DNA from: Vibrio rumoiensis 1S-45
GTDB taxonomy: Bacteria; Pseudomonadota; Gammaproteobacteria; Enterobacterales; Vibrionaceae
Direction of reading: 5' to 3'
Length of the DNA stretch: 49,630 nucleotides
Assembly (NCBI RefSeq): GCF_000286955.2
Contig: NZ_AJYK02000063.1
Coordinates: 1 to 49,630 of the forward strand
Position numbers and translations under genes: made by a program. The notes under the pieces are model-generated. The model worked only from the letters and a program-made list of their open reading frames with translations. It was not told the origin of the DNA and did no database searches. Positions 8,399-19,397 of this stretch are shown here, piece after piece (within the stretch, counting starts at the first letter, position 1; each line of letters opens with the position of its first letter).

Positions 8399-10675
8399 TT
8401 ATAGAGATTCAGTAAAGGTACGTGCGATAACGTCCTGTTGTTGTTCTGTGGTTAGAGAGTTGAACCGTACAGCGTAACCCGAAACGCGGATAGTTAGCTG
8501 AGGATATTTCTCTGGGTGCTTAACGGCGTCTTCTAGTGTTTCGCGGTTAAGAACATTCACGTTAAGGTGTTGGCCACCTTCCAAGTCAGCTTCATGGTGG
8601 AAGTAACCATCCATTAGGCCCGCAAGGTTCGCTTTCTTAGCTTCATCTGTTTTACCTAATGCGTTAGGTACGATAGAGAAGGTGTAAGAGATACCATCTT
8701 GTGCATCCGCAAACGGAAGTTTTGCAACGGATGTTAGAGACGCTACTGCACCTTTCTCATCACGACCGTGCATTGGGTTAGCACCAGGAGCGAAAGGCGT
8801 ACCAGCGCGGCGACCATCAGGCGTGTTACCTGTTTTCTTACCGTATACCACGTTTGATGTGATAGTCAGGATAGATTGCGTTGGAATCGCATCACGGTAC
8901 ATTTTAAGTTTACGTATTTTGCCCATAAAAGTAGAAACAAGTTCACATGCAATATCATCCACACGCGCATCGTTGTTACCAAATTTAGGGTAATCACCTT
9001 CTATTTCAAAATCGATTGCAAGACCATCTTCGTCACGAATAGGTTTTACCTTCGCGTATTTGATTGCAGATAGTGAGTCAGCTGCAACAGAAAGACCCGC
9101 AATACCACACGCCATGGTACGACGAACGTCACGGTCATGAAGTGCCATTAATGAAGCTTCATAGCTGTACTTGTCGTGCATGTAGTGGATAGAGTTTAAT
9201 GCTGTCACGTATTGTTTTGCTAACCAATCCATGAAGTGGTCCATTTTTTCCCACAATTCATTGTAGTCAAGAACGTCGCCAGCGATTTTGTCCATTTTAG
9301 GACCGACTTGGATTTTCAGTTTCTCATCCACACCACCATTGATGGTGTAAAGCATGGTTTTCGCAAGGTTTGCACGAGCGCCGAAGAATTGCATTTGCTT
9401 ACCAACAACCATTGGTGATACACAACATGCGATTGCGTAATCATCCGATTGTAGGTCAGGACGCATTAAGTCATCATTTTCGTACTGGATAGAAGAAGTA
9501 TCAATCGATACTTTTGCACAGAAGTGCTTAAAGCCAGCAGGTAGTTTTTCAGACCAAAGAACCGTGATATTTGGCTCAGGGCTTGGACCCATTGTGTATA
9601 GGCTGTTTAGGAAACGGAAGTTACTGCGTGTTACTAATGTACGTCCGTCAAGACCCATACCACCCATTGATTCTGTTGCCCAGATTGGGTCACCAGAGAA
9701 CAACTCATCGTATTCAGGTGTACGTAGGAAACGCACCATACGTAGTTTCATTACGAAATGGTCAATCATTTCTTGCGCTTGTGCTTCAGTGATTTTGCCA
9801 GCAGCGATATCACGCTCGATGAAGATATCAAGGAAGCTTGAAGTACGGCCAAGAGACATTGCCGCGCCGTTTTGTGATTTAACTGCTGCTAGGTAGCCGA
9901 AGTAAGTCCATTGGATAGCTTCTTGAGCAGTTTGAGCTGGCTCAGAAATATCACAGCCGTAGCTTGCAGCCATTTCTTTGATTTGGCCTAGTGCGCGATG
10001 TTGTTCTGCAATTTCTTCACGAAGTTGCATTGTCGCGGTTAGGTCTTCACCATTTTCAAAACGATCTTGTAAAGATGTGAATTGAGCCAGTTTGTCTTTC
10101 ATCAAGTAATCAATACCGTAAAGCGCTACGCGACGGTAATCACCAATGATACGACCACGGCCGTAAGCATCAGGAAGACCGGTCAATACGCCAGATTTAC
10201 GACATTTCATGATGTCTGGAGTGTAGATATCGAACACACCTTGGTTGTGTGTTTTACGAAGCTCAGAGTAGATCTTAGAAATTTGTGGGTCTAAAGTACG
10301 ACCGTATGCTTTACAAGAACCTTCAACCATGCGAATACCACCATTAGGGATGATAGCGCGTTTCAGTGGAGCTTCAGTTTGAAGACCAACGATAGTTTCA
10401 AGATCTTTGTTAATGTATCCAGCATCGTGAGATGTGATGGTAGAAATAACAGAAGTATCGAAATCAAGTGGAGCAAGAGTCTTGTTCTCAACCTTGATGC
10501 CTTCCATTACTTGAGCCCAAAGCTTATCAGTCGCTTCAGTACCCTCAGAAACTAGGAAAGATTCATCACCTTCATAAGGTGTGTAGTTCTTTTGAATGAA
10601 ATCACGAACGTTTACTTCATTTTGCCAATCACCGTTAGCAAAACCTTCCCAAGCTTTAGCAAATTGCTCTGCCAT
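8399..10675 (-). CDS. pflB: Formate C-acetyltransferase (pyruvate formate-lyase)
   Basis: This 758-residue glycyl-radical enzyme converts pyruvate and CoA to acetyl-CoA and formate in the cytoplasm during anaerobic growth. The two adjacent active-site cysteines are in IACCVSP near residue 418. The radical glycine is in VSGYAVRFN at Gly733, matching Gly734 of the 759-residue E. coli enzyme. GGTAGG lies ahead of the ATG. No focA formate channel gene sits upstream, unlike the E. coli focA-pflB order. The long leader region holds an FNR-like site and an inverted repeat that suit oxygen control. A terminator follows the gene, and pflA comes next. Confidence 0.98.
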   Translation of the reverse strand: MAEQFAKAWEGFANGDWQNEVNVRDFIQKNYTPYEGDESFLVSEGTEATDKLWAQVMEGIKVENKTLAPLDFDTSVISTITSHDAGYINKDLETIVGLQTEAPLKRAIIPNGGIRMVEGSCKAYGRTLDPQISKIYSELRKTHNQGVFDIYTPDIMKCRKSGVLTGLPDAYGRGRIIGDYRRVALYGIDYLMKDKLAQFTSLQDRFENGEDLTATMQLREEIAEQHRALGQIKEMAASYGCDISEPAQTAQEAIQWTYFGYLAAVKSQNGAAMSLGRTSSFLDIFIERDIAAGKITEAQAQEMIDHFVMKLRMVRFLRTPEYDELFSGDPIWATESMGGMGLDGRTLVTRSNFRFLNSLYTMGPSPEPNITVLWSEKLPAGFKHFCAKVSIDTSSIQYENDDLMRPDLQSDDYAIACCVSPMVVGKQMQFFGARANLAKTMLYTINGGVDEKLKIQVGPKMDKIAGDVLDYNELWEKMDHFMDWLAKQYVTALNSIHYMHDKYSYEASLMALHDRDVRRTMACGIAGLSVAADSLSAIKYAKVKPIRDEDGLAIDFEIEGDYPKFGNNDARVDDIACELVSTFMGKIRKLKMYRDAIPTQSILTITSNVVYGKKTGNTPDGRRAGTPFAPGANPMHGRDEKGAVASLTSVAKLPFADAQDGISYTFSIVPNALGKTDEAKKANLAGLMDGYFHHEADLEGGQHLNVNVLNRETLEDAVKHPEKYPQLTIRVSGYAVRFNSLTTEQQQDVIARTFTESL

Positions 10676-10769
10676 GACATACCTACCTTTGTAGTAGAAA
10701 AAATACGTACTGTGATAACGACCATAGAATGAGAATTATCGCCCTAAGGCTTCAGTACACTTAGATTAA

Positions 10770-10830
10770 TAACAATATCAATGAATACTGATTAGGCTCA
10801 TTGGTTCAATAGTGTTAATTGATATTGTTA
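10770..10830. promoter_or_regulatory. 13-bp inverted repeat in the pflB leader
   Basis: TAACAATATCAAT at 10770-10782 is the exact reverse complement of ATTGATATTGTTA at 10818-10830, 35 bases apart. Similarity continues for a few bases beyond each arm. GTTA-rich arms recall ArcA-type sites, although the GTTA spacing here is 13, not the usual 11. It could instead fold in the pflB messenger leader. Confidence 0.55.
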
Positions 10831-11075
10831 CTGAGGAATGACAGCATAAAACGCTTACTGTATACCCAAGTTTCTAGAGATAAATTCAAAATGAAATTGT
10901 ACTTTTGGCTATGATATTTTCCCTTAAATCTAAATTAATCTAAATAATAGCTATTTTGTCAGATTATTCTTCAGTTTTTGTGGGAAAAGTCATGACATCT
11001 AAATGCTTCCCTGGTTAAAGAGGTTCTTTACTACCTCCTTTGGGTAAAAGTTAACAATAGATGGACGCATAAGTG

Positions 11076-11089
11076 TTGATCTAGATCAC
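11076..11089. promoter_or_regulatory. Candidate FNR binding site for pflB
   Basis: TTGAT-CTAG-ATCAC matches the FNR consensus TTGAT-N4-ATCAA in nine of ten fixed bases and is centred on the palindrome TGATCTAGATCA. On the minus strand an AT-rich -10-like TATTGT lies about 26 bases nearer pflB, as expected for an activator bound close to the -35 region. CRP sites are related in sequence, so CRP is the alternative. Confidence 0.6.
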
Positions 11090-11385
11090 TTAATGAAGAG
11101 TATTTGTCTTTTAACTAAAAAAATTTATAAAAAACTTAACTTTTTTTGGTGTTTTTTGGGGTGGCATTTTAAGGTGTTGATTTTAAATAATTTTAATTTT
11201 ATTAATCATTCATTTAAAAAATAAATATCACTAATGCATACACTTCCTAGATGTTTGTTATTAGCCTCGTCATGTTGTTTCGACGTACCTCCTTCTTTCC
11301 ATGCTCGATATGACACAATTTGGTCGACAGTATATTGATATTATTGTCTTTTCTGAATTTTTGCATTGAAATAAGAATAAATGCC

Positions 11386-11408
11386 TATAAAATGAATATA
11401 AATTCAGT
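11386..11408 (+). promoter_or_regulatory. ARG box overlapping the importer promoter
   Basis: TGAAT-ATAA-ATTCA at 11393-11406 is a perfect match to the core of the ArgR operator. It directly follows and touches a -10-like TATAAAAT at 11386-11393, with a TTGCAT about 19 bases before that as a possible -35. A clear second box at the usual 3-bp spacing is not present. Binding here would block transcription of the importer genes when arginine is plentiful. Confidence 0.65.
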
Positions 11409-11543
11409 ATGTCGCACTGGTTCAAGCGTTGAAGGCGCAGATCATTGATTGCAGCGTGTAAGGAGTAATGCTACTTTTGTTAAATATTGGTTAAAATTAA
11501 AAAGCCAAGTGGCATATAAAAATTATTAAGGGAGCAATGGCGC

Positions 11544-12314
11544 ATGACGGATGTACCCGCGCTGGATATTAAAGACCTGCACAAAACGTTTGGTCAAAAT
11601 GAAGTTTTAAAAGGCATTTCTCTGTCGGCTAATAAAGGCGACGTCATTTCTATCATCGGATCATCCGGTTCTGGAAAGAGTACTTTTCTGCGTTGTATTA
11701 ATTTACTTGAGACACCTACATCTGGTGAAGTATGGGTCAATGGTGAACTGATCAAAATGAAAGCGGACCGTAAAGGTGAAGTGTTGCCCGCTAACGACAA
11801 GCAAGTGCAACGAATTCGCTCTCGTTTAGCGATGGTATTTCAAGGATTCAATTTGTGGTCTCACTTAACGGTTCTTGAAAATGTGATCGAAGCTCCAGTT
11901 CATGTATTAGGTGTTCCAAAGGCTCAGGCGATTGAAAATGCAGAATTGCTGCTTAAAAAAGTAGGCTTGTATGATCGCAAAGATTACTACCCTGGACACC
12001 TATCAGGGGGGCAACAGCAGCGTGCTGCAATTGCGCGTGCATTAGCTGTCGATCCTGAAGTTATGTTATTTGATGAACCAACTTCTGCACTTGATCCTGA
12101 ATTAGTTGGTGAAGTGTTAGGTGTTATGCGTGATTTAGCCGAAGAAGGCAGAACCATGTTGGTGGTGACTCATGAAATGGCATTTGCTCGTGATGTATCA
12201 AATCATGTGATGTTTTTACATCAAGGGTTGGTTGAAGAAGCAGGGCACCCAGAGAAAATATTTACTCACCCCGAATCTGAACGTTTTAAACAGTTTATTT
12301 CGTCTGTTTACTAA
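11544..12314 (+). CDS. artP: Arginine/basic amino acid ABC importer, ATPase
   Basis: The 256-residue ATPase has Walker [10 protein letters not shown] at 39-47, the Q-loop at Gln100, the signature LSGGQ at 153-157 and Walker B VMLFDEP at 173-179. The sequence is closest in style to HisP and AotP of polar amino acid importers. With the substrate-binding protein and two permeases that follow, it would take up arginine or related basic amino acids across the inner membrane. An ARG box in the promoter favours arginine or ornithine. GGGAG stands nine bases before the ATG; an earlier ATG at 11537 is out of frame. The symbol artP follows usual vibrio naming; hisP or aotP are the alternatives. Confidence 0.9.
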   Translation: MTDVPALDIKDLHKTFGQNEVLKGISLSANKGDVISIIGSSGSGKSTFLRCINLLETPTSGEVWVNGELIKMKADRKGEVLPANDKQVQRIRSRLAMVFQGFNLWSHLTVLENVIEAPVHVLGVPKAQAIENAELLLKKVGLYDRKDYYPGHLSGGQQQRAAIARALAVDPEVMLFDEPTSALDPELVGEVLGVMRDLAEEGRTMLVVTHEMAFARDVSNHVMFLHQGLVEEAGHPEKIFTHPESERFKQFISSVY

Positions 12315-12445
12315 GCGTTTTTTGAATCAAAATTTAATGCTTTATTTAAAAGTGTTAATGCAAACGTCTTTGTATGTCATAAATACGAAGAAATAAAAAT
12401 AAGAAAACAAACAATAATATCAGTGATAATCACAGGAGTATGGAT

Positions 12446-13216
12446 ATGAAAAAGTGGTTTTTAGCAGCAACGATCGCAGCAGCAACTTTATCTGGCGCTG
12501 CGCAAGCCAAGGATTGGGATACAGTACGTTTTGCGACTGAAGGGGCTTATCCTCCGTTCAACTACACCAATTCTTCTGGTGAGCTTGTTGGGTTTGATGT
12601 CGACTTAGCTAATGCGCTTTGTAAAGAGATGGAAACCAAATGTAAAATTGTTGCTCAAGATTGGGATGGTATTATTCCTGCATTATTGGCTCGTAAATAC
12701 GATGCGATTATTGCTGGCATGTCTATTACCGAAGAGCGCAAAAAGAAAGTAGCCTTTACTCATAAGTACGCATTAATTCCAAACAAATTTATTGCGAAGA
12801 AAGGGGCTAACCTTGATTTCACCAAAGAAGGTCTTAAAGGCGTAAAAATTGGTGTTCAACGTTCTACAACGCATGACCAATACATTGAAGATAATTATAA
12901 AGATATCGTCGATGTTTCTCGTTACGGCACGTTCGATGAAGCATATTTAGATCTTGAAAGTGGTCGCATTGATGCAGTATTTGGTGATGCATCAGCACTG
13001 CAAAGCGGCATGTTAGATAAAAAAGACGGCTATGAATTTACAGGGCCTTCATTAACTGACAAGCAATGGTTTGGTGATGGTTTCGGTATTGCGGTTCGTA
13101 AACAAGACCAAGACCTTGCGACTAAATTAGATAAAGCGATTGATTCACTACGTGCTAAAGGTATTTACCAACAAATTGCGGCTAAATACTTCACTTATGA
13201 TGTTTACGGTGAGTAA
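12446..13216 (+). CDS. artJ: Arginine/basic amino acid ABC importer, periplasmic binding protein
   Basis: The 256-residue protein begins with a clear signal peptide (MKKWF, a hydrophobic alanine-rich core, then cleavage after AQA at residue 21). It continues as a type II polar amino acid binding protein with FATEGAYPPFNY, GFDVDLANAL and the hinge pattern DAIIAGMSITEERKKKV. It delivers its ligand to the two permeases encoded downstream. I chose the ATG at 12446 because AGGAG is seven bases away; the ATG two codons earlier is too close to that site. It lies 131 bases after the ATPase gene and is followed by an 8-bp hairpin that probably protects its messenger. The specificity for arginine is inferred from the ARG box. 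Confidence 0.9.
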   Translation: MKKWFLAATIAAATLSGAAQAKDWDTVRFATEGAYPPFNYTNSSGELVGFDVDLANALCKEMETKCKIVAQDWDGIIPALLARKYDAIIAGMSITEERKKKVAFTHKYALIPNKFIAKKGANLDFTKEGLKGVKIGVQRSTTHDQYIEDNYKDIVDVSRYGTFDEAYLDLESGRIDAVFGDASALQSGMLDKKDGYEFTGPSLTDKQWFGDGFGIAVRKQDQDLATKLDKAIDSLRAKGIYQQIAAKYFTYDVYGE

Positions 13217-13236
13217 GCCATAAATTTTGATCCATT

Positions 13237-13258
13237 AGAGGCAGTGTCGGCTGCCTCT
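13237..13258 (+). other. Intercistronic hairpin after the binding-protein gene
   Basis: AGAGGCAG at 13237-13244 and CTGCCTCT at 13251-13258 pair perfectly around a six-base loop, without a following T run. It lies between the binding-protein and permease genes. Such hairpins commonly protect the upstream message from 3' exonucleases, so that the binding protein is made in excess. Confidence 0.7.
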
Positions 13259-13278
13259 CATTCAGTTATTAGACCTTT

Positions 13279-14025
13279 ATGATGTTAGATTTTTTACAAG
13301 GTTATGAATACACAATTCTGAAAGGCGCATGGGTAACGATTGAAGTGGCTTTGTTGTCTCTTATTGTTGCGGTGTTGCTCGGTATGTTAGGCGCATTAGC
13401 AAAATTGTCGCCTTATCGTATTGCTCGGATTTGTGCTACAGCGTATACGACGATCATTCGTGGTATTCCTGATCTCGTTTTGATGATGCTGATCTTTTTT
13501 GGCGGTCAAGTTCTTCTTAATAATTCACTTTACTCACTTAATGAACAAATTAATGAGTGGATGACGAGTTACAATTCCGCTCACGAATGGACCGCATATT
13601 TACCTGATTATGTCGATGTTAGCCCATTTTCTGCCGGTATATTAACGATTGGCTTTATCTTTGGCGCTTACATGACAGAAACCTTCCGTGGCGCAATTAT
13701 GGCCGTCGATAAGGGAGAGCTAGAAGCGGCAAAAGCGTATGGCATGAGTAGTGTGATGTCATTTCGTCGAATCTTATTGCCGCAAATGATTCGCCATGCG
13801 ATTCCTGGTTTTGGTAATAACTGGTTGGTGTTATTAAAAACGACGGCATTAGTTTCTATTATCGGTTTAGATGACATGGTACGTGTTGGTGCATTAGCGG
13901 CTGGTTCAACCAAAATGCCGTTTACATTTTATATGACAGTGTCGGTTATCTTCTTATTTTTCACTAGTGTTTCGATTGCGTTGCTTAGATTGTTAGAACG
14001 CAAATACACATTGCACACGAGGTAA
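13279..14025 (+). CDS. artQ: Arginine/basic amino acid ABC importer, permease Q
   Basis: The 248-residue inner-membrane protein has about five hydrophobic segments. It carries the ATPase-contact EAA loop in the form EAAKAYGMSSVMSFRRILLPQM, preceded by the family signature TETFRGAIMAV. It pairs with the product of the next gene to form the channel of the polar amino acid importer. Two ATGs are adjacent at the start; the first is used, and no strong ribosome binding site is visible, so translation may be weak or coupled. It begins 62 bases after the binding-protein stop, beyond a hairpin, and ends two bases before the second permease gene. Confidence 0.9.
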   Translation: MMLDFLQGYEYTILKGAWVTIEVALLSLIVAVLLGMLGALAKLSPYRIARICATAYTTIIRGIPDLVLMMLIFFGGQVLLNNSLYSLNEQINEWMTSYNSAHEWTAYLPDYVDVSPFSAGILTIGFIFGAYMTETFRGAIMAVDKGELEAAKAYGMSSVMSFRRILLPQMIRHAIPGFGNNWLVLLKTTALVSIIGLDDMVRVGALAAGSTKMPFTFYMTVSVIFLFFTSVSIALLRLLERKYTLHTR

Positions 14026-14027
14026 GC

Positions 14028-14705
14028 ATGGATTTTTCAGTAATGCTTGATAGCTTGCCTTTATATTTTGAAGGTCTATGGACCACATTTTGGCTCGTAG
14101 GTTTATCACTATTAATTGGTTTGTGTATTGCAGTTCCAGCTGGTGTGGCGAGAACCAGTTCTCATGCTTTTATTAATTTCCCAGTTTGGTGTTATAGCTA
14201 CTTCTTCCGAGGTACACCGCTATTAGTGCAACTGTATCTTATCTATTATGGCTCGAGCCAATTTATGGAGGTACGAGGTACATTATGGGAGCATGCTTGG
14301 TTTTGTGCTTTAGTTGCCTTTGTACTTAATACTGGTGCTTATACTGCAGAGATTTTTGCCGGTGCAATTAAGGGGCTGGATAGGGGCGAGATAGAAGCGG
14401 CAAGAGCGTATGGTATGTCGACGTGGAAAGTATATCGTCGAATTATTTTACCTAGCGCATTTAGACGTGCATTACCGGCATACAGCAATGAGGTTATCTT
14501 TATGCTGCATGGTTCTGCCGTTGCTGGGATCGTCACTGTAATGGATATTACTGGTGTGGCTCGCTTGGTAAACTCAAGAACCTACGCACCATTTGAAGCA
14601 TTTTTAACGGCTGGTGTTTTCTATATGATTTTGAGTATGTCGATGATTTACTTTTTTAAAGTCTTAGAAAAACGATTACTAGCTTACGCACGACCGATTA
14701 GTTGA
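14028..14705 (+). CDS. artM: Arginine/basic amino acid ABC importer, permease M
   Basis: The 225-residue permease has the HisM/ArtM pattern: YFFRGTPLLVQLYLIYYG, then TAEIFAGAIKGL and the EAA loop EAARAYGMSTWKVYRRI for contact with the ATPase. It starts two bases after the stop of the partner permease, which signals translational coupling and equal production. It is the last gene of the importer operon and is followed by a strong terminator that also faces the convergent xthA gene. Length is normal for the family. Confidence 0.9.
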   Translation: MDFSVMLDSLPLYFEGLWTTFWLVGLSLLIGLCIAVPAGVARTSSHAFINFPVWCYSYFFRGTPLLVQLYLIYYGSSQFMEVRGTLWEHAWFCALVAFVLNTGAYTAEIFAGAIKGLDRGEIEAARAYGMSTWKVYRRIILPSAFRRALPAYSNEVIFMLHGSAVAGIVTVMDITGVARLVNSRTYAPFEAFLTAGVFYMILSMSMIYFFKVLEKRLLAYARPIS

Positions 14706-14738
14706 TATGTCGATTATTTAACTGAACAGCCGATAATG

Positions 14739-14773
14739 AAAAGCCAATCAATTCAATATTGATTGGCTTTTTT
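14739..14773. terminator. Bidirectional terminator between artM and xthA
   Basis: A perfect 13-bp inverted repeat (14739-14751 with 14759-14771) around a seven-base loop is flanked by T-rich sequence on the plus strand and TTTTC on the minus strand. It can therefore stop both convergent transcripts. Confidence 0.9.
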
Positions 14774-14810
14774 GTGTTGAGTTATGAGCTTTAGTTTTCT
14801 GACCCGGAGG

Positions 14811-15617
14811 TTACTTAAACTCTGACCAGATTGGTGCATGATCCGATGGTTTTTCTATACCACGTAATTCGTAGTCAATGCCAGCATCAATACATTTAGC
14901 GGCAAGGTTAGGCGTTGCTAACACCACATCAATACGAAGCCCACGGTTATCATCAAAACCACGAGAGCGGTAATCAAACCATGAATATTGGTTATCAACG
15001 GTTGGGTGTAAGTTACGGAAAGTATCTTCAAAGCCCCAATCTAATAAGGTTTTAAGCCATTCACGTTCTTCTGGTTGGAACGAACATTTACCTGTTTTGA
15101 GCCAACGCTTAGCGTTCGGTTCACCAATGCCGATATCTAAATCAATAGGGCTAATGTTGATATCACCCATTATAATTAGCTGCTCATCACTGTTGTGGTG
15201 AGTATTCAAGTGTGTCATCAGATCTTTATAAAACTGACGCTTGTATGGGAACTTGGTTTCATGGCTGATGTTGTCACCTTGAGGGAAGTAACCATTCATT
15301 ACGGTTGTTTTTTGACCGCTCTCATCTTCAAAGGTGGTCATGATCATGCGACGTTGGTGTTCATCTGTATCAGTAGCGAAACCTTTTTGGACAGCGATCG
15401 GCTCTTGCTTGCACAACATAGCGACACCGTAATGCGCTTTCTGACCATGGAAATAAACGTGATAGCCCATTGCTTCTACATCGGCTAATGGAAAGGCTTC
15501 ATCGTGAACTTTGATTTCTTGCAAACCAATTACATCTGGCTGATGTTTATCGATAATAGCTTGTAATTGATGCAATCTGGCGCGCAGACCATTGATATTG
15601 AATGAAATGACTTTCAA
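14811..15617 (-). CDS. xthA: Exodeoxyribonuclease III
   Basis: The 268-residue protein is the same length as E. coli exonuclease III. Motifs seen are [10 protein letters not shown] at the start, the metal-binding glutamate in [19 protein letters not shown] in the middle and SDHAPIW at the C-terminus with the catalytic histidine. It removes 3' blocks and cuts at abasic sites in DNA base-excision repair in the cytoplasm. It stands convergent to artM with a shared terminator, and is co-directional with the damaged gene upstream. Nothing unusual is seen. Confidence 0.97.
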   Translation of the reverse strand: MKVISFNINGLRARLHQLQAIIDKHQPDVIGLQEIKVHDEAFPLADVEAMGYHVYFHGQKAHYGVAMLCKQEPIAVQKGFATDTDEHQRRMIMTTFEDESGQKTTVMNGYFPQGDNISHETKFPYKRQFYKDLMTHLNTHHNSDEQLIIMGDINISPIDLDIGIGEPNAKRWLKTGKCSFQPEEREWLKTLLDWGFEDTFRNLHPTVDNQYSWFDYRSRGFDDNRGLRIDVVLATPNLAAKCIDAGIDYELRGIEKPSDHAPIWSEFK

Positions 15618-15696
15618 GATTATCTTTCCTTATTTCAGTTATCAGCAAATATGCTCCCATAATAACGTGCAAAAGTTTATATGGATATGAATTATA

Positions 15697-16589
15697 TTAA
15701 CTGGCTGATTTTAAGGTGGGTTTGATTAATTCTGATACTTTTCGACCTAAATAAATGCCCGCGATCATTGAGACAATAGAAGCAATGCTAGCCGGTGATA
15801 AAGACGGGATACCAATCAGAAGTTGTGAATCATTTCCGCCTCCCGCTATCACACCACCTAGTCCCATTAAAATACCGGAAGCTAAGTGCAGCAAGTGGCG
15901 AGATAAACCACCAAATTCAAGTTTGAATAACTTTCGTTTTAATGCCGAGATTAGCATACCAATAACTAAACTTAATACTAAGCCAAAGCGCGTGATATCT
16001 GGCCATGAAGCATTATTTTCATTCCATAATGCAGTACTAATATCTTGTAATAAACCACTTGGTGTCCAATGAGGTTGATACACAAAAACAAGGCTAGCCA
16101 TAAAGCCAATAAGCAGCATATCTCGCCAAATTTCTTTATTCTTTTTAGAAAAGCGAGGAATCAAAATGCAAAGAATAAGAGAGAAGACAAATAAGTAAAT
16201 ACCTTGCTGATGGAAGTCATAACCAATTCGCTGTTCTGAAATTGAGTTCATATAAGGGGTTAAAATTAACCAACCAATGAGCCAGCCACAAACGGTACTG
16301 AACATCACCAATTCGCCACGAACTAACCGATAAAAGGCAGAGGGGTGAGGGCATAAGCGGTAAAATGTTGCAGCGCTCCAATTTGATAAGCGGCTAAGAT
16401 AGCAACCCATGAAAATGCGCTACTGCACAAGATGGCAAGCAGAAAGCTAGGTTGCCCGTGACGTGCTTTTTCGACACCACGAACCATGCATAATCCAATG
16501 CGTTGAGCGTAATAGCCAACCGCTGCCGTCAGAAAAGCCGCGATAATAAAAAAAAATATTTCAGTGTTTATGGGCAAGTAATAGACCAA
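15697..16589 (-). pseudogene. YeeE/YedE-family membrane protein, frameshifted
   Basis: Two overlapping reading frames together make one multi-pass membrane protein of about 297 residues of the YeeE/YedE (DUF395) type, thought to move sulphur compounds. The N-terminal frame includes the conserved GYYAQRIGLCMVRGVEKAR with its cysteine and ends IG-stop. The C-terminal frame resumes with YRLVRGELVMFSTV and ends with a GG-x-IAGGGNDSQLL block. The break lies at the short T run at 16332-16335 (minus strand); one extra T would join LPF to YRLVRGEL. The N-terminal frame also has only a TTG start without a ribosome binding site, and contains a nine-T run near the start. It may be a true pseudogene or a sequencing error. 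Confidence 0.75.
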
Positions 16590-16683
16590 TTAATGATTAT
16601 TATTGAAGCATGGTAATTTGGCGTGATGAAATGTAAACGTGGCAGAGTCAATAATGTCGTATCCACCACGTTTCAATTTTGTC

Positions 16684-17844
16684 TTATTCGGTAAACCAAT
16701 ATCCTTTATTTAATAATTCAGTCAATAACTGAATGGCGGCAGGAATACTGGTTAAAGAAGCTAACGTTTGTGGCTCGATCTCGTCGTCATCACACAAAAC
16801 ACTAGCGAGTGGTTCTAATCCTGCTTCGAGTGGGAAAACTTCACCATTAATGAATAAAGTATTTTGGTCGGTTTCTAGATATAAAGCACGTAAACCAGAA
16901 ACTTTATAAATGCCTTCACCTAGCTGGATGTGTTGCATGACATCATCCATTGTCCATTCTTCTTCAGGCGCAACCACATTAAGCTGATGGCGTGATTGGC
17001 TGAGCATACAACCTAAGAAATGATCGATTAACGCTGGGTCTTGTGTCGCTTTTTTTAACATGTCACTGAGTATGTTGGCATCATTACGTTGAATCATACC
17101 ATTGGCCGATTGTGTTTTTTGTTCAGGGTTATGTAGGTGAACATCACCAATATCATGGGCTAATACATAATCCGCAAAATTGCTGAGAAGTTCTTGCTCT
17201 TTTGGTGAACGAAAGCCAACTGAATAGCTCATTGATGCTTCTAATGCATAGCCATCATGAGGAAAACCTGGTGGAATATACAAAACATCACCGGGTTCTA
17301 GCACTTCATCAATAATGGCATCAAAGCGATCAATTTGACGAAGGGCAGAGTTACGGCACACTTCGTCATATTGGCCTTCATCTTTGGCCCCAACACGCCA
17401 ATGGCGTTTGCCCATGCCTTGGCAAATAAAAACATCGTATTGGTCAATGTGAGGACCTACACCACCATTTGGAACCGCAAAGCTGATCATGAGATCGTCA
17501 AATAACCACCCTGGCATTTCTTTGAATGGGGTAACTAAATCGGCAGCTTGTGGGTGCCAATGGTTCGCCGCTTGAACAATCAAAGACCAATTCGTTTCGC
17601 CCAGTTCAGCAAATTTATCTTCAGAAAATGGGCCATGCTCGGCTTTCCAATCATCATTGAGGTTTGAGATAAAGCGAGAATCGATTTCTTCTTCCATTGA
17701 AAGACCGGCTAATTCATCTGGAGAAAGCGGATCTACAAAGCCTTGTTGTGGCGTATCGAAAAATAATCCACCTTTAATAATAGTGGGTTTCTTTTGCCAA
17801 AATTCGGCCATAAATTCAGAAAGCGAAAACGAAAGCTGGTACAT
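16684..17844 (-). CDS. roxA: Ribosomal protein uL16 arginine hydroxylase (RoxA/YcfD)
   Basis: The 386-residue JmjC-type 2-oxoglutarate and iron-dependent oxygenase shows the metal triad H132-x-D134 (in PHIDQYDVF) and H196 (in PPGFPHDG). A C-terminal winged-helix region follows from about residue 250. E. coli YcfD hydroxylates an arginine of ribosomal protein uL16 and has 373 residues, so length fits. It acts in the cytoplasm and needs oxygen. It lies downstream of purB in the same direction with a terminator between, so it is probably a separate unit. No strong ribosome binding site is seen before the ATG used. Confidence 0.92.
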   Translation of the reverse strand: MYQLSFSLSEFMAEFWQKKPTIIKGGLFFDTPQQGFVDPLSPDELAGLSMEEEIDSRFISNLNDDWKAEHGPFSEDKFAELGETNWSLIVQAANHWHPQAADLVTPFKEMPGWLFDDLMISFAVPNGGVGPHIDQYDVFICQGMGKRHWRVGAKDEGQYDEVCRNSALRQIDRFDAIIDEVLEPGDVLYIPPGFPHDGYALEASMSYSVGFRSPKEQELLSNFADYVLAHDIGDVHLHNPEQKTQSANGMIQRNDANILSDMLKKATQDPALIDHFLGCMLSQSRHQLNVVAPEEEWTMDDVMQHIQLGEGIYKVSGLRALYLETDQNTLFINGEVFPLEAGLEPLASVLCDDDEIEPQTLASLTSIPAAIQLLTELLNKGYWFTE

Positions 17845-17902
17845 GATAAGCCTATTTATAAATATGAATCAGAACAGGGGGGGAGTGTAGCAGAAAAGCA
17901 AT

Positions 17903-17928
17903 AAAAAAGGGCTAGCCGAAGCTAACCC
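17903..17928 (-). terminator. Rho-independent terminator of purB
   Basis: On the minus strand GGGTTAGC and GCTAGCCC pair (one wobble) around the stable TTCG tetraloop and are followed by six T. It begins 26 bases after the purB stop codon. Confidence 0.92.
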
Positions 17929-17953
17929 TAATAGAAGTAAAGTGACTTTTAAA

Positions 17954-19351
<1,398 letters not shown>

Positions 19352-19397
19352 TTAAATTGAAATGAGTTTGAAAGAGGTTGTTGCATCATCATACTTA

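Larger units (their letters stand above)
10676..11543. other. Divergent regulatory region between pflB and the arginine importer
   Basis: These 868 bases hold no convincing gene. They contain a 13-bp inverted repeat near pflB, a small hairpin around 11016-11041, an FNR-like site at 11076-11089, a very AT-rich stretch at about 11105-11230, and an ARG box with a nearby -10 element in front of the importer. The size and AT-richness suit multi-factor control of pflB. Confidence 0.7.

Noticed and set aside
8876..10294. Several plus-strand ORFs opposite pflB
   Set aside because: They are antisense shadows of the strongly conserved pflB coding sequence.
11025..11300. Two strong AGGAGGT-like sequences on the minus strand in the pflB leader
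   Set aside because: The ATGs after them open frames of only about 8-9 codons. They are probably leader sequence or chance.
12360..12375. A PUR-box-like sequence ATGCAAACGTCTTTGT between artP and artJ
   Set aside because: Only 10 of 12 fixed positions match, and the second half is poor. There is no reason for PurR control of this importer.
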